NCBI RefSeq assembly: GCF_001519065.1
Contig: NZ_KQ954255.1
Location: 68,782-132,781, forward strand
Reading direction: 5' to 3'
Length of the DNA: 64,000 bases
Source of the DNA: Novosphingobium sp. FSW06-99
GTDB taxonomy: Bacteria; Pseudomonadota; Alphaproteobacteria; Sphingomonadales; Sphingomonadaceae
The position numbers were made by a program, and so were the translations under genes. This document shows, in pieces, positions 8,670 to 18,941 of the stretch. Each line of letters begins with the position of its first letter. Within the stretch, counting starts at the first letter, position 1. The notes beneath the pieces were generated by a model. The model worked only from the letters and a program-made list of their open reading frames with translations, did no database searches and had not been told where the DNA came from.

Positions 8670-10151
8670 ATGCGACAGCGCCTCGTTTCCCTTCGCTACC
8701 CGATTGCGTGGCCGGTGGCCCCGCCGCGTGAGGCGTCCGGCTGGATCGTCGCGCTGGGCTTTCTTGGCGCGCACCTCGTCTTGCCCCGGCTTGTGCCGGG
8801 CCTTGCCAAGCCGGTGTCGCTGGTCCTTCTGGCGCTGGCGCCATTGCTGGCGGCGGCGGCATGCCTGATGCACAGGCGCGGTCGGGGCTGGACCGCGCTG
8901 GTGGTGGCGCTGGGCCTGTGGTCGGGCGGAATGGTTGCCGATCTGTACGAATATCTGGTGCCTGGTACCGCGTCGGGCGAAACCAGTCTGAGCATGCTGC
9001 TGTTCGTGCTCTATGGCGTGCCGATCATTTTCACCACTGCCAGTCCCGCCAGCGAACATTGGCCGGTGCGCGTGGTCGATGCCGTGCTGGCCCTGGCGCT
9101 GGGGCTGCTGTTTTTCGTACATACACTGTCTTATGCTACGATGGCGGGTTCCAGCCCCGATGGCGCCGCCAATCTGCGGCTGATGTTCGACATCGAGAAC
9201 CTGTTTGTGGTCGGTTTCGCGCTGATGCGGTTTGTCACCAGCCGCGCGCCGCACGATCGCGACTTGTTCGGGGTGCTGTCGCTGTTTGCGGCGGCCTACA
9301 TGGTGGTTGCGGCCTATATCAACCACATGCAGGAAACCGCCGATTATGGCGGGATGGTCGACATTTTGATCGATCTGCCGTTCATCGTGCTGCTGTTGCT
9401 GGTCTGGCGACGGCCGGGGCCGCGCCACGACAGGGCCGGGCTGTCTGCATCGCACGAGCGGCTGGCGCAGGCGGTCAGTCCGCTGATGCTGCCCGCCACG
9501 TTGCTGGCCGTCGCGGCGGTGCTGCTGCACGCGCATCCACGCTGGGCGGTGGCCGGTTTTGCCACCGCGACGCTGGTCTATGGCCTGCGCAATGTGCTGT
9601 CGCATCTGCGCAATCTTGCCGAGCGTGATCGGCTGTCGCTGCTATCGCAAAGCGACCCGCTGACCGCCTTGCCCAACCGGCGCAGGTTTGACGATGTGCT
9701 GTGTCGCGAATGGGCCCGCGCGCGCCGCGCCGACACCGGCCTGGCGCTGCTGATGATCGATATCGACCACTTCAAGCTGCTCAACGATACGATGGGCCAT
9801 CCCCGTGGCGACCAGTACTTGTGCGCCGTTGCGGCCGCACTGGCGGGATGCGCCAGGCGGACATCCGATCTCGTTGCTCGCTATGGCGGAGAGGAATTCG
9901 TGGCGATCCTGCCCGCGACGAGCGCCGAACAGGCCGCCGAACTGGCCGAAATCATGCGCCTGCGCGTGCTGGATCTGGCGCTGGCATCACCCGCGCCGAT
10001 CGGGCGGGTCAGTGTCAGCATCGGCGTCGGCCACCTTGCGCGGATCGGCGGCGAAGATCCCGAAACGCTGCTCGGATATGCCGATCGTGCGCTCTATGTG
10101 GCCAAGCACGATGGGCGCAACCGCGTCCGCACCCTGACGCTTGGGTCCTGA
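8670..10151 (+). CDS. Membrane-bound diguanylate cyclase (GGDEF)
   Basis: Synthesises cyclic di-GMP from two GTP. The N-terminal ~320 residues form several transmembrane helices, a 7-8 helix sensor-like region of unknown signal, followed by a GGDEF domain starting at LSLLSQSDPLTALPNRRRF. The active-site signature is GGEEF (ARYGGEEFVAIL), compatible with catalysis. RTSD stands five residues before it and matches the RxxD inhibitory site, so product inhibition is likely. The ATG at 8670 is preferred over the TTG at 8655. No EAL domain is present. It is convergent with the thiolase gene, with a strong hairpin between. Confidence 0.92.
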   Translation: MRQRLVSLRYPIAWPVAPPREASGWIVALGFLGAHLVLPRLVPGLAKPVSLVLLALAPLLAAAACLMHRRGRGWTALVVALGLWSGGMVADLYEYLVPGTASGETSLSMLLFVLYGVPIIFTTASPASEHWPVRVVDAVLALALGLLFFVHTLSYATMAGSSPDGAANLRLMFDIENLFVVGFALMRFVTSRAPHDRDLFGVLSLFAAAYMVVAAYINHMQETADYGGMVDILIDLPFIVLLLLVWRRPGPRHDRAGLSASHERLAQAVSPLMLPATLLAVAAVLLHAHPRWAVAGFATATLVYGLRNVLSHLRNLAERDRLSLLSQSDPLTALPNRRRFDDVLCREWARARRADTGLALLMIDIDHFKLLNDTMGHPRGDQYLCAVAAALAGCARRTSDLVARYGGEEFVAILPATSAEQAAELAEIMRLRVLDLALASPAPIGRVSVSIGVGHLARIGGEDPETLLGYADRALYVAKHDGRNRVRTLTLGS

Positions 10152-10156
10152 TTGGC

Positions 10157-10188
10157 TCGGTCACGGATCGCGTACGACCCGTGACCGA
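10157..10188. terminator. Bidirectional hairpin between convergent genes
   Basis: A perfect 10-bp inverted repeat (10157-10166 with 10179-10188, loop 12) fills the 45-base gap between the convergent diguanylate cyclase and thiolase genes. It has no long T-run, so it may act as an RNA end stabiliser as much as a terminator. Confidence 0.5.
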
Positions 10189-10196
10189 TGGCGCGA

Positions 10197-11393
10197 TTAC
10201 ACCAGTTCGACCGCCACCGCCGTGGCTTCGCCACCGCCGATGCACAAGCTGGCCACGCCCTTTTTCAATCCGCGCGCCTTCAGTGCGCCGATCAGCGTGG
10301 TGACGATGCGCGCGCCCGAGGCGCCGATCGGGTGGCCGAGTGCGGTGGCGCCGCCGTTGACGTTGATCTTTTCATGCGGGATGCCGAGGTCGTGCATCGC
10401 GAACATTGCCACGCAGGCAAACGCCTCGTTGATTTCGAACAAGTCGACATCGCCGATCGACCAGCCCGCGCGCGCCAGCAGCTTGGTGATCGCGCCGACC
10501 GGGGCGGTGGTGAAATCCTTGGGTTCCTGCGCATGCGCGGCCAGCGCGATGACGCGCGCCACCGGGGTCAGCCCTTCGGCCTCGGCCACCGACTGGCGGG
10601 TGAGCACCAGTGCCGCCGCACCGTCCGAAATCGATGACGACGTTGCCGCGGTGATCGTGCCGTCCTTGGCAAAGGCGGGCTTGAGCGCGGGGATCTTTTC
10701 GGGCTTGCCCTTGCCGGGGGCTTCGTCGGTGTCGACGATCACGTCGCCGCTGCGCGACTTCACCGTGACCGGCGCGATTTCATCGACGAACCGGCCTTCG
10801 CTGACGGCGGCCTGGGCGCGGCGCAGCGATTCGATGGTGTAGCTATCCTGCGCCTCGCGGGTCAGTTGATAGTCATTGGCGGTGTCCTGCGCAAATGTGC
10901 CCATCGCGCGGCCCGGCTCATAGGCGTCTTCCAGCCCGTCGAGGAACATATGGTCATAGGCGGTGTCGTGGCCGATGCGCGCGCCCGAACGGTGCTTCTT
11001 GAGCAGATAGGGGGCATTGGTCATCGATTCCATGCCGCCGGTCACGACATAGTCGATCGAACCCGACGCCAGCGCTTCGGCGCCCATGATCAGCGTCTGC
11101 ATGCCCGACCCGCAGACTTTGTTGACCGTGGTTGCCTGCACCGATCGGGGCAGGCCGGCCTTGATCGCGGCCTGACGGGCAGGGGCCTGGCCAAGCCCGG
11201 CGGGCAGCACGCAGCCCATATAGATGCGTTCGAACTTGTCGCCCGCCACGCCCGAGCGTTCGACGGCGGCCTTGACGGCGGTAGCCCCCAGATCGGTTGC
11301 CGAAACATCGGCCAATGAGCCCTGCATCGCGCCCATCGGGGTACGCGCATAAGACAGGATGACAACCGGATCGGCGGCGGAAAACTGGGCCAT
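10197..11393 (-). CDS. Acetyl-CoA acetyltransferase (thiolase)
   Basis: Condenses two acetyl-CoA to acetoacetyl-CoA, or cleaves it in reverse. 398 residues, normal for the family. The acyl-binding Cys lies in NKVCGSGMQ, the catalytic His in GGATALGHPIGASGARI, and the proton-transfer Cys in SLCIGGGEATAVAVEL. It could serve PHA synthesis (phaA), acetoacetate degradation (atoB) or leucine breakdown. A PHA depolymerase gene at 61.5 kb shows PHA metabolism in this organism, but no phaB or phaC is adjacent. Divergent from nuoA across about 250 bases, which must carry the promoters for both directions; I could not pick a convincing -35/-10 pair there. Confidence 0.94.
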   Translation of the reverse strand: MAQFSAADPVVILSYARTPMGAMQGSLADVSATDLGATAVKAAVERSGVAGDKFERIYMGCVLPAGLGQAPARQAAIKAGLPRSVQATTVNKVCGSGMQTLIMGAEALASGSIDYVVTGGMESMTNAPYLLKKHRSGARIGHDTAYDHMFLDGLEDAYEPGRAMGTFAQDTANDYQLTREAQDSYTIESLRRAQAAVSEGRFVDEIAPVTVKSRSGDVIVDTDEAPGKGKPEKIPALKPAFAKDGTITAATSSSISDGAAALVLTRQSVAEAEGLTPVARVIALAAHAQEPKDFTTAPVGAITKLLARAGWSIGDVDLFEINEAFACVAMFAMHDLGIPHEKINVNGGATALGHPIGASGARIVTTLIGALKARGLKKGVASLCIGGGEATAVAVELV

Positions 11394-11642
11394 GGTACGA
11401 TGTCCTTCGGTTCATGGAAGGCCTGCGACGGGCAGGCGTTCCGATGGTCTTTGATGCTTCAATAGAACTGCACCGCAGCATTTGCAATTCGACCGGAGGT
11501 CACCCCCCGACACGCGCCTTGCCATGCTGCACTGCCCAAAAAGGTTGGGGTCTGGCGGCAATTATGCGGTCCCTCCCACTTGCGCAGGGGACCCGGCGGG
11601 ACTAGGGGCCGGGTCACAAACTTCAAAAGGCGAGTCAGCCCC

Positions 11643-12044
11643 TTGCTCGACCATACAACCCTCGATCAGACATCCTATCTGGCCGGATACCTGCCGATCC
11701 TTGTGTTTCTGGGTATCGCGCTGGCCTTGTCGTCGGCTTTTGTGTTCCTGCCGATCGGCGCGTCGCGCCTGACCGGCACGCACAACCCCGACCCCGAAAA
11801 GCTGTCCGAATATGAATGCGGGTTTCCCGCGTTCGAAGATCCGCGCAGCCAGTTCGATGTGCGGTTCTATCTGGTGGCGATCCTGTTCATCATCTTCGAT
11901 CTCGAAGCCGCGTTCCTGTTTCCCTGGGCGGTCAGCCTGAAACAGACGCAATGGCTCGGCTGGTCGACGATGATGCTGTTCCTGTTCGAACTGGTGATTG
12001 GCTTTATCTATGCCTGGAAGAAGGGCGCGCTGGATTGGGAATGA
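11643..12044 (+). CDS. nuoA: NADH-quinone oxidoreductase subunit A
   Basis: First gene of the complex I operon. NuoA is a three-helix membrane subunit at the junction between the peripheral and membrane arms. The landmark loop [21 protein letters not shown] follows the first helix, and WKKGALDWE is the usual C-terminus. No ATG starts this frame near the expected N-terminus; I chose the TTG at 11643 ([17 protein letters not shown]), preceded by AAAGGCGAG, giving 133 residues. A TTG at 11580 would add 21 atypical residues. The stop overlaps the nuoB start as ATGA. Confidence 0.9.
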   Translation: MLDHTTLDQTSYLAGYLPILVFLGIALALSSAFVFLPIGASRLTGTHNPDPEKLSEYECGFPAFEDPRSQFDVRFYLVAILFIIFDLEAAFLFPWAVSLKQTQWLGWSTMMLFLFELVIGFIYAWKKGALDWE

Positions 12045-12592
12045 CTGATATGGCGACTTCTCCTCTCGTGGCCGGCGGCGCGGATCTTGTCGCGCCGAGC
12101 CAGGCGTTTTTCGACAGTCTCAATGCCGAAGTGTCGGACAAGGGCTTTCTGGTCACTTCGACCGAAGAGCTGTTCCAGTGGGCGCGCACCGGCTCGTTGT
12201 GGTGGATGACCTTCGGCCTGGCGTGCTGCGCGGTCGAGATGATCCACGTCAACATGCCACGTTATGACATGGAACGGTTCGGCGTCGCCCCGCGCGCATC
12301 GCCGCGCCAGTCCGACGTGATGATCGTGGCCGGCACGCTGTGCAACAAGATGGCTCCGGCTCTGCGCAAGGTCTATGACCAGATGTCGGATCCCAAATAC
12401 GTGATCTCGATGGGCAGTTGCGCCAATGGCGGTGGCTATTACCACTACAGCTATTCGGTGGTGCGCGGGTGCGATCGCATCGTGCCGGTGGATATCTATG
12501 TGCCCGGCTGTCCGCCGACCGCCGAAGCGCTGCTCTATGGCGTGATGCAGTTGCAGCGGAAGATCCGCCGCGCCGGCACGCTGGAACGCTGA
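12041..12592 (+). CDS. nuoB: NADH-quinone oxidoreductase subunit B
   Basis: Peripheral-arm subunit holding Fe-S cluster N2, the last electron carrier before ubiquinone. The four Cys ligands are visible: the tandem pair in [11 protein letters not shown], one in [16 protein letters not shown] and one in [13 protein letters not shown]. The ATG at 12041 overlaps the nuoA stop (ATGA), implying translational coupling; a second ATG at 12050 is possible. 183 residues. Confidence 0.97.
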   Translation: MTDMATSPLVAGGADLVAPSQAFFDSLNAEVSDKGFLVTSTEELFQWARTGSLWWMTFGLACCAVEMIHVNMPRYDMERFGVAPRASPRQSDVMIVAGTLCNKMAPALRKVYDQMSDPKYVISMGSCANGGGYYHYSYSVVRGCDRIVPVDIYVPGCPPTAEALLYGVMQLQRKIRRAGTLER

Positions 12593-12607
12593 CGGAAAGG
12601 CTGGCAA

Positions 12608-13237
12608 ATGGCACAAGTGCTTCATTCCGCCCCGCGTTACTCTGCGTTCGACGGTGTGCTCGATGCGCTTTCCGCGCGGCTGGGCGATGAACTGATCGCA
12701 TCGCGCGAAGAACATGGCGAGCTGGTGCTGACCGTGCGGCGCGACAGCGTCGAGGTGACGTTGCGCAGCCTGCGCGACGACGAGGCGTTCCAGCAGTTGA
12801 TGGATATCGCGGGCGTCGATTATCCCGATCGCGCCGAACGGTTCGAAGTGGTCTATTGCCTGTTGTCGGTCACGCGCAACTTGCGCCTGATCGTCAAGGT
12901 GTCGACCGACGAGGCGACGCCGGTGCCGACGGTGACCACGCTGTGGCCCAACGCCGGCTGGTACGAACGCGAAGTCTACGACATGTTCGGCGTGCTGTTT
13001 GCGGGCAACACCGATCTGCGCCGCATCCTCACCGACTACGGTTTTCAGGGCCATCCCTTCCGCAAGGACTTTCCGCTCACCGGCTATGTCGAACTGCGCT
13101 ATTCCGAAGAGGAAAAGCGCGTCGTTTACGAACCGGTGCGTCTGGCGCAGGATCTGCGCCAGTTTGACTATACCAGCCCGTGGGAAGGGCCGCACTATGT
13201 GCTGCCCGGCGACGAAAAGGCGGGGGACAAGGCATGA
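12608..13237 (+). CDS. nuoC: NADH-quinone oxidoreductase subunit C
   Basis: The 30-kDa peripheral subunit that supports NuoD next to the quinone site. The signature [22 protein letters not shown] (quoted up to its core EREVYDMFG) followed by [15 protein letters not shown] is intact. 209 residues. NuoC and NuoD are separate here, unlike the nuoCD fusion of E. coli. ATG at 12608 follows nuoB by 15 bases. Confidence 0.97.
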   Translation: MAQVLHSAPRYSAFDGVLDALSARLGDELIASREEHGELVLTVRRDSVEVTLRSLRDDEAFQQLMDIAGVDYPDRAERFEVVYCLLSVTRNLRLIVKVSTDEATPVPTVTTLWPNAGWYEREVYDMFGVLFAGNTDLRRILTDYGFQGHPFRKDFPLTGYVELRYSEEEKRVVYEPVRLAQDLRQFDYTSPWEGPHYVLPGDEKAGDKA

Positions 13238-14445
13238 GCTTCAGCCTCGAACAATCGCCGACCACCGGCGATGACGTCATCACCAACTACACCATCAACT
13301 TCGGCCCGCAGCACCCGGCGGCGCACGGCGTGTTGCGCATGGTGATGGAACTGGATGGCGAAATCATTGAACGCATCGATCCGCATGTCGGCCTGCTGCA
13401 TCGCGGCACCGAAAAGCTGATCGAGCACAAGACGTATCTGCAGGCGCTGCCCTATTTCGACCGGCTGGATTATTGTTCGCCGCTGGCGATGGAATATTCT
13501 TATGTGCTGGCCATCGAAAAGATGCTCAACATCGAGGTGCCGCTGCGCGCGCAATATCTGCGCGTGCTGTTCGCCGAACTGACGCGCATCTGCAACCACA
13601 TGCTCAACCTGGGCAGTCATGTCATGGACGTCGGCGCGATGACGCCGAACCTGTGGCTGTTCGAAATCCGCGAAGACTGCCTGGTGTTCTTTGAACGCGC
13701 ATCAGGCGCGCGCATGCATTCGGCGTGGTTCCGCCCCGGCGGGGTGCACCAGGATGTGCCGTTGAAGCTGTTGACCGATATCGGCGACTGGCTCGACACG
13801 CGGCTGCCGCAACTGTTCGACGATGCGATGAGCCTGGTGGTCGATAACCGCATCTTCAAGCAACGCAATGTCGATATCGCGGTGGTCGGCAAGGACGACG
13901 CGCTGGCCTGGGGTTTTTCCGGCCCGATGATCCGTGGCGCGGGCATCCCATGGGATCTGCGCAAGGCACAGCCCTATGATGTCTATGACCGGATGGATTT
14001 CGACATCCCGGTGGGCACCAATTCGGATTGCTATGACCGGTTCATGGTGCGCGTCGAAGAAGTTCGCCAGTCGGCCCGGATCATGAAGCAGTGTCTGGCG
14101 CAGATGCCCGAAGGCCCCATCGCATCGAGCGATCGCAAAGTTTCGCCCCCCAAGCGCGGCGAAATGAAAAGCTCGATGGAATCGCTGATCCATCACTTCA
14201 AGCTCTATACCGAAGGCTTTCACGTCCCGGCGGGCGAAGTCTATGTCGCGACCGAAAGCCCCAAGGGCGAATTCGGCGTCTATCTGGTCAGCGATGGCAG
14301 CAACAAGCCCTATCGCTGCAAGATCCGCCCGACCGCGTTTTCGCACCTGCAGGCGATGGATTTCATGAGCAAGGGGCACATGCTCCCCGATGCCACTGCC
14401 ATCCTGGGCGCGATCGACGTGGTGTTCGGGGAGTGCGACCGGTGA
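13234..14445 (+). CDS. nuoD: NADH-quinone oxidoreductase subunit D
   Basis: The 49-kDa subunit, related to NiFe-hydrogenase large subunits, which forms the ubiquinone-binding cavity with NuoB. The conserved [12 protein letters not shown] with its quinone-contacting His is at the N-terminus; [15 protein letters not shown] and the C-terminal DVVFGECDR end are typical. 403 residues from the ATG at 13234, which overlaps the nuoC stop (ATGA). Longer upstream starts run into nuoC and are rejected. The gene ends with GTGA, overlapping a small extra gene rather than nuoE. Confidence 0.97.
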   Translation: MSFSLEQSPTTGDDVITNYTINFGPQHPAAHGVLRMVMELDGEIIERIDPHVGLLHRGTEKLIEHKTYLQALPYFDRLDYCSPLAMEYSYVLAIEKMLNIEVPLRAQYLRVLFAELTRICNHMLNLGSHVMDVGAMTPNLWLFEIREDCLVFFERASGARMHSAWFRPGGVHQDVPLKLLTDIGDWLDTRLPQLFDDAMSLVVDNRIFKQRNVDIAVVGKDDALAWGFSGPMIRGAGIPWDLRKAQPYDVYDRMDFDIPVGTNSDCYDRFMVRVEEVRQSARIMKQCLAQMPEGPIASSDRKVSPPKRGEMKSSMESLIHHFKLYTEGFHVPAGEVYVATESPKGEFGVYLVSDGSNKPYRCKIRPTAFSHLQAMDFMSKGHMLPDATAILGAIDVVFGECDR

Positions 14446-14642
14446 CGCGCGACATGCTGCGCCAGGTGTCGATCGTCGCGTGCCTGGCCGGGCTGGCGAC
14501 GGCGGCGGTGTTCTTTGTCGCCACGTTCAACGGCACGCCCACCCCGCAATGGATGCCCATGCTGATCGCGATGGTCGGCGGGTTCGAGCTGGTGCAGTGG
14601 GGCCAGGGCCTGTGGTTCGCGCGGTCGAGGCGCCGGTCATGA
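14442..14642 (+). CDS. Small two-helix membrane protein inside the nuo operon
   Basis: A 66-residue protein starting with GTG at 14442, overlapping the nuoD stop by four bases (GTGA) and overlapping the next gene by ATGA. Two hydrophobic segments are visible: [20 protein letters not shown] and [16 protein letters not shown], then a basic tail WFARSRRRS. It is not one of the 14 core complex I subunits and I do not recognise a family. Tight coupling to both neighbours argues that it is really translated and tied to complex I expression. It could be an assembly or accessory subunit, but that is inference. Confidence 0.7.
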   Translation: MTRDMLRQVSIVACLAGLATAAVFFVATFNGTPTPQWMPMLIAMVGGFELVQWGQGLWFARSRRRS

Positions 14643-14971
14643 GCCGGCTGGCAATCGCCACCGCGATGGTCGCGGCCTACAATGTCCAGGACGCCGATGC
14701 CTATGTCGCGTTCATGACCGACGACGCCTGCGAAGCGAGCTATCGCGGCGCAGTCGTGCGTGAGGGCAAGGAGGGCACGCGCACCGGGCTGACCGCGATG
14801 TTTGCGGAATTCCCGGACAATCGCGCCGAAATCCTCGCCGGCTGGGAACTGGGCGAATATGCCGTGCTGCACGAACGGGTGTTTCGCAGCAACGATGCCC
14901 AACCCTTTGAAGTCATGTCTGTTTACAGCTTCGTGGGCGACAAGTGCGCCCGCGTGGAGTTCATTCGCTAA
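14639..14971 (+). CDS. SnoaL-like/NTF2-fold small protein inside the nuo operon
   Basis: 110 residues from an ATG at 14639 that overlaps the preceding stop; its own TAA overlaps the nuoE ATG by one base. The pattern (helical start AIATAMVAAYNVQDADAYVA, then FMTDDACEASYRG and a beta-rich C-terminus ending VGDKCARVEFIR) matches the SnoaL/NTF2-like fold used by small cyclases, isomerases and binding proteins. No catalytic assignment is possible. Its place between nuoD and nuoE, coupled on both sides, suggests co-production with complex I. Confidence 0.72.
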   Translation: MSRLAIATAMVAAYNVQDADAYVAFMTDDACEASYRGAVVREGKEGTRTGLTAMFAEFPDNRAEILAGWELGEYAVLHERVFRSNDAQPFEVMSVYSFVGDKCARVEFIR

Positions 14972-15639
14972 TGGCCGACCGTCATCCCGAACCCGATTCG
15001 CCAGAGCTTCGCGCCCGCTGGGGCCAGTTTGACTGGACCGGCGACAACGCGGCCAAGGCGAAAGAGATTGTGGCGCGCTATCCCGCCGGGCGCCAGCGCA
15101 GCGCGGTGATGCCGCTGCTCGATCTGGCGCAACGCCAGGTCGGTGCCGAAGAAAACACGCAAGGCTGGCTGCCGATCCCGGTGATCGAATTCGTGGCCAG
15201 ATACCTCGACATGCCGGTGATCCGCGTGCTCGAAGTGGCGACGTTCTACACGATGTACAATATCGCGCCGATCGGCCGGTTCCATGTGCAGGTCTGCGGC
15301 ACCACGCCGTGCATGTTGCGCGGGTCCGACGACATTCTGGCCGCGTGCAAGGCAAAGGGCCTGAAAAAGGGCCACACCACGCCCGATGGCCTGTTCTCGC
15401 TGACCGAAGTCGAATGCATGGGCAATTGCGCGTCGGCACCGATGGTGCAGATCAACGACGACAATTACGAAGACCTGACGGCGGACAGCATCACGCATAT
15501 TCTCGACGAACTTGCCGCCGGGCGTCAGCCCAAGACCGGCACGCAATGGCCCGGACGGCACACCGTCGAACCGGTCGGCGCGCCGACTTCGCTGATCGCG
15601 ATGGTCAGCGAAAACCATGATTATCGAGGGGAGTGGTAA
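14971..15639 (+). CDS. nuoE: NADH-quinone oxidoreductase subunit E
   Basis: The 24-kDa subunit of the NADH-oxidising module, carrying the [2Fe-2S] cluster N1a. Thioredoxin-like C-terminal half with the Cys ligands in VCGTTPCML and ECMGNCASAP. N-terminal helical part includes EVATFYTMYN. 222 residues from the ATG at 14971, sharing one base with the previous stop. A C-terminal tail after GRQPKTGTQWPGRH is longer than in E. coli, as usual in alphaproteobacteria. Confidence 0.97.
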   Translation: MADRHPEPDSPELRARWGQFDWTGDNAAKAKEIVARYPAGRQRSAVMPLLDLAQRQVGAEENTQGWLPIPVIEFVARYLDMPVIRVLEVATFYTMYNIAPIGRFHVQVCGTTPCMLRGSDDILAACKAKGLKKGHTTPDGLFSLTEVECMGNCASAPMVQINDDNYEDLTADSITHILDELAAGRQPKTGTQWPGRHTVEPVGAPTSLIAMVSENHDYRGEW

Positions 15640-15642
15640 GCC

Positions 15643-16935
15643 ATGGCACTGCTCGACCGGGATCGCATCTTTACCAATGTCTATGGCTATCAGCCATGGA
15701 ACCTGCCCGCTGCACAGGCGCGCGGCGACTGGGACAACACCAAGGCGCTGCTCGAACGCGGGCGCGACGCGATCATTCAGGAAATGAAGGATTCGGGCCT
15801 GCGTGGCCGTGGCGGCGCGGGTTTCCCGACCGGCATGAAATGGTCGTTCATGCCCAAGGAATCAAAGGACGGGCGCCCCAGCTTTCTGGTGATCAACGCC
15901 GACGAATCCGAACCGGGTTCGTGCAAGGATCGCGAAATCATCCGCCACGATCCGCACAAGCTGATCGAGGGCGCGTTGGTGGCGGGCTTTGCGATGGGTG
16001 CGCGCGCGGCCTATATCTACATTCGCGGCGAATATATCCGCGAGGCCGAGACGCTGTTTGCCGCCGTTGCCGAAGCCTATGAGGCAGGCCTGATCGGGCG
16101 CAATGCCAGCGGGTCTGGCTATGATTTCGATGTGTTCGTGCATCGCGGCGCGGGCGCCTATATCTGCGGCGAAGAAACCGCGATGATCGAAAGCCTGGAA
16201 GGCAAAAAGGGCCAGCCGCGCCTGAAACCGCCGTTTCCGGCAGGCGCCGGGCTCTATGGTTGCCCGACCACGGTCAACAATGTCGAATCGATCGCGGTGG
16301 CGCCGACCATCCTGCGGCGCGGCGCGACGTGGTTTTCCAGCTTTGGCCGCGACAACAACAAGGGCACCAAGCTTTTCCAGATTTCGGGCCATGTCGAACG
16401 GCCCTGCGTGGTCGAGGAAGAGATGTCGATCCCGTTCCGCGAACTGATCGAGCGCCATTGCGGCGGCATTCGCGGCGGGTGGGACAATCTGCTGGCGGTG
16501 ATCCCCGGCGGATCGTCGGTTCCGCTGGTTCCGGCCGCAGACATCCTTGATGCGCCGATGGATTTTGACGGCTTGCGTGCGGTCGGGTCGGGGCTTGGCA
16601 CCGCGGCGGTGATCGTGATGGACAAGTCCACCGACATTGTGCGCGCGATTGCCCGGCTGTCGTATTTCTACAAACACGAGAGCTGCGGCCAGTGCACGCC
16701 GTGCCGCGAAGGCACCGGCTGGATGTGGCGCGTGATGGAACGCCTGCGCACTGGCGATGCGGCGGTCGAGGAAATCGACATGCTGCAACAGGTGACCAAG
16801 CAAGTCGAAGGCCACACCATTTGTGCGCTGGGCGATGCGGCGGCCTGGCCGATCCAGGGCCTGATCAAGCATTTCCGCCCCGAGATCGAACGCCGCATCC
16901 ACGAAAAAGGTGCGCTGCGGGAGGCTGCAGAATAA
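15643..16935 (+). CDS. nuoF: NADH-quinone oxidoreductase subunit F
   Basis: The 51-kDa subunit that binds NADH and FMN and holds [4Fe-4S] cluster N3. The FMN/NADH glycine-rich loop [15 protein letters not shown] is near residue 50, followed by [15 protein letters not shown] and [17 protein letters not shown]. The N3 ligands are in [16 protein letters not shown] with a fourth Cys in [12 protein letters not shown]. 430 residues. The TAA overlaps the nuoG ATG. Confidence 0.98.
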   Translation: MALLDRDRIFTNVYGYQPWNLPAAQARGDWDNTKALLERGRDAIIQEMKDSGLRGRGGAGFPTGMKWSFMPKESKDGRPSFLVINADESEPGSCKDREIIRHDPHKLIEGALVAGFAMGARAAYIYIRGEYIREAETLFAAVAEAYEAGLIGRNASGSGYDFDVFVHRGAGAYICGEETAMIESLEGKKGQPRLKPPFPAGAGLYGCPTTVNNVESIAVAPTILRRGATWFSSFGRDNNKGTKLFQISGHVERPCVVEEEMSIPFRELIERHCGGIRGGWDNLLAVIPGGSSVPLVPAADILDAPMDFDGLRAVGSGLGTAAVIVMDKSTDIVRAIARLSYFYKHESCGQCTPCREGTGWMWRVMERLRTGDAAVEEIDMLQQVTKQVEGHTICALGDAAAWPIQGLIKHFRPEIERRIHEKGALREAAE

Positions 16936-18941
16936 TGCCAAAGGTCAAAGTATACGGTATCGAACTCGACGTTCCGGCCGGGGCCACGGTGCTCCAGGCC
17001 TGCGAACTGGCGGGCAAGGAAATCCCGCGCTTTTGCTATCACGAGCGGCTGTCGATCGCCGGCAACTGCCGGATGTGTCTGGTCGAGGTGAAGCCCGGGC
17101 CGCCCAAGCCGCAGGCATCGTGCGCGCTGCCGGCCGCCGAGGGCCAGGAAATCCGCACCGACAGCGAAATGGTCAAGAAGGCGCGCGAAGGGGTGATGGA
17201 GTTCCTGCTCATCAACCACCCGCTCGATTGCCCGATCTGCGACCAGGGCGGCGAATGCGATCTGCAGGACCAGTCGGTGGCCTATGGCCGGGGCGGGTCG
17301 CGCTATCACGAGGAAAAGCGTGCGGTCACGCAAAAGACCATGGGTCCGCTGATCAAGACGGTGATGACGCGCTGCATCCATTGCACCCGCTGCGTGCGGT
17401 TCAGCGAGGAAGTGGCCGGGGTCGATGAAATCGGCGCGCTCTATCGCGGCGAAGGCATGCAGATCGCGACCTATCTCGAACAGGCGGCCAAGCACGAACT
17501 GTCGGCCAATGTCATCGATCTGTGCCCGGTCGGCGCGCTGACCAGCCGCCCTTATGCGTTCGAAGCGCGGCCGTGGGAGCTGAAAAAGACGCTGTCCATC
17601 GACGTGTCGGATGCGGTCGGTGCCAATATCCGGCTCGATTCCCGTGGCCGCGAAGTGCTGCGCATCCTGCCGCGCGTGAACGACGATGTGAACGAGGAAT
17701 GGCTGGCCGATCGCGCCCGCTTCCTGGTCGACGGTCTGACCCGCCGCCGTCTCGACAAGCCGTGGCTGCGCGTCGACGGCAAGTTGCAGGCCGCCACCTG
17801 GGCACAGGCGCTTGCGGGCGTGGGCAAGGTCAATCCAGGTTCGTCGATCGCGGTGATCGCGGGCGATCTGGTCGATGCCGAAACGATGTTCGCGGCCAAG
17901 GCGCTGGCCGGGGCACTGGGGTCGAGCCTGCTCGAAGGGCGGCAGACCGGGCTTGCCTATGACACCTCGAACCTTGCGGCGATGGCGTTCAATTCGACGC
18001 TGGCCGGGATCGAGGATGCCGATGCGATCCTGATCTATGGCAGCCATGTCCGCGACGAAGCGCCGCTGCTCAATCCCCGCCTGCGCAAGGCGGTCAAGAA
18101 GGGCGCCAAAGTCTATCTGATCGGGCCCTGGTGGGAACCGACGTATGCGGCGACCCATCTGGGCGACGACGCCGGGGCGATCAACACGCTGCCCGACGAT
18201 GTCGCGGCGGTGTTTGCCAATGCGGCGCGCCCGGCGATCGTGATCGGCGGCGGCGCGCTGGCCAAGGGCGGCCTTGGGGCCGGTCTGGCCTTTGCGGAAC
18301 GTTTCAATCTGGTGCGTGAAGGCTGGAACGGCTTCAACGTGCTGCACTTTGCCGCTGCGCGGATGGCCGGGCTGATGCTGGGCTATGCGCAAAAGGGCGG
18401 GATTGCGGATATTGTGGCGGCGCAGCCCAAGCTGGTGATTTCGCTCGGCGCCGATGAAGTCGACTGGTCGCAATTCGCCGGATCGCTGATCGTGCACATC
18501 GGCCATCACGGAGACAAGGCCGCGCATGCCGCCGACGTGATCCTGCCGGGCGCCGCATTCAGCGAAAAGGACGGCACTTACGTCAACACCGAAGGCCGCG
18601 TGCAATATGCCGAAAAAGCGGTGTTTGCGCCGGGTGAAGCGCGTGAAGACTGGAGCATCCTGCGGGCACTGGCCGATGCCTTTGGCGTGTCGGTCGGGTT
18701 CGACAGTTTTGACGAACTGCGTGCCGCGATGATCGCGGCGGTGCCCGCGCTCGGTGTCGAGGGTCTGGCGCATTATGGCGCTCTGCCTGCCGCACCGGAA
18801 GGGGCGCATGCCGGAGGCGTGATCGGCTATGCGGTCAAGGATCGCTATCTGACCAATGCCATCGGCCGGGCCAGCCCGACCCTGCAACGCTGTTCGGCCG
18901 AACTGATCCACGGCGAAATTCATGCGGAGGCCGCGGAATGA
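16935..18941 (+). CDS. nuoG: NADH-quinone oxidoreductase subunit G
   Basis: The 75-kDa subunit, related to molybdopterin oxidoreductases, carrying clusters N1b, N4 and N5 that relay electrons along the peripheral arm. Ligands in order: a [2Fe-2S] ferredoxin domain ([20 protein letters not shown], later QASCALPA), the His-Cys motif [18 protein letters not shown], and the 4Fe-4S motif [10 protein letters not shown] with [10 protein letters not shown]. The C-terminal ~400 residues are the degenerate molybdopterin-like domain. 668 residues from ATG 16935, chosen because [16 protein letters not shown] is the family N-terminus; longer open frame upstream overlaps nuoF. Confidence 0.97.
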   Translation: MPKVKVYGIELDVPAGATVLQACELAGKEIPRFCYHERLSIAGNCRMCLVEVKPGPPKPQASCALPAAEGQEIRTDSEMVKKAREGVMEFLLINHPLDCPICDQGGECDLQDQSVAYGRGGSRYHEEKRAVTQKTMGPLIKTVMTRCIHCTRCVRFSEEVAGVDEIGALYRGEGMQIATYLEQAAKHELSANVIDLCPVGALTSRPYAFEARPWELKKTLSIDVSDAVGANIRLDSRGREVLRILPRVNDDVNEEWLADRARFLVDGLTRRRLDKPWLRVDGKLQAATWAQALAGVGKVNPGSSIAVIAGDLVDAETMFAAKALAGALGSSLLEGRQTGLAYDTSNLAAMAFNSTLAGIEDADAILIYGSHVRDEAPLLNPRLRKAVKKGAKVYLIGPWWEPTYAATHLGDDAGAINTLPDDVAAVFANAARPAIVIGGGALAKGGLGAGLAFAERFNLVREGWNGFNVLHFAAARMAGLMLGYAQKGGIADIVAAQPKLVISLGADEVDWSQFAGSLIVHIGHHGDKAAHAADVILPGAAFSEKDGTYVNTEGRVQYAEKAVFAPGEAREDWSILRALADAFGVSVGFDSFDELRAAMIAAVPALGVEGLAHYGALPAAPEGAHAGGVIGYAVKDRYLTNAIGRASPTLQRCSAELIHGEIHAEAAE

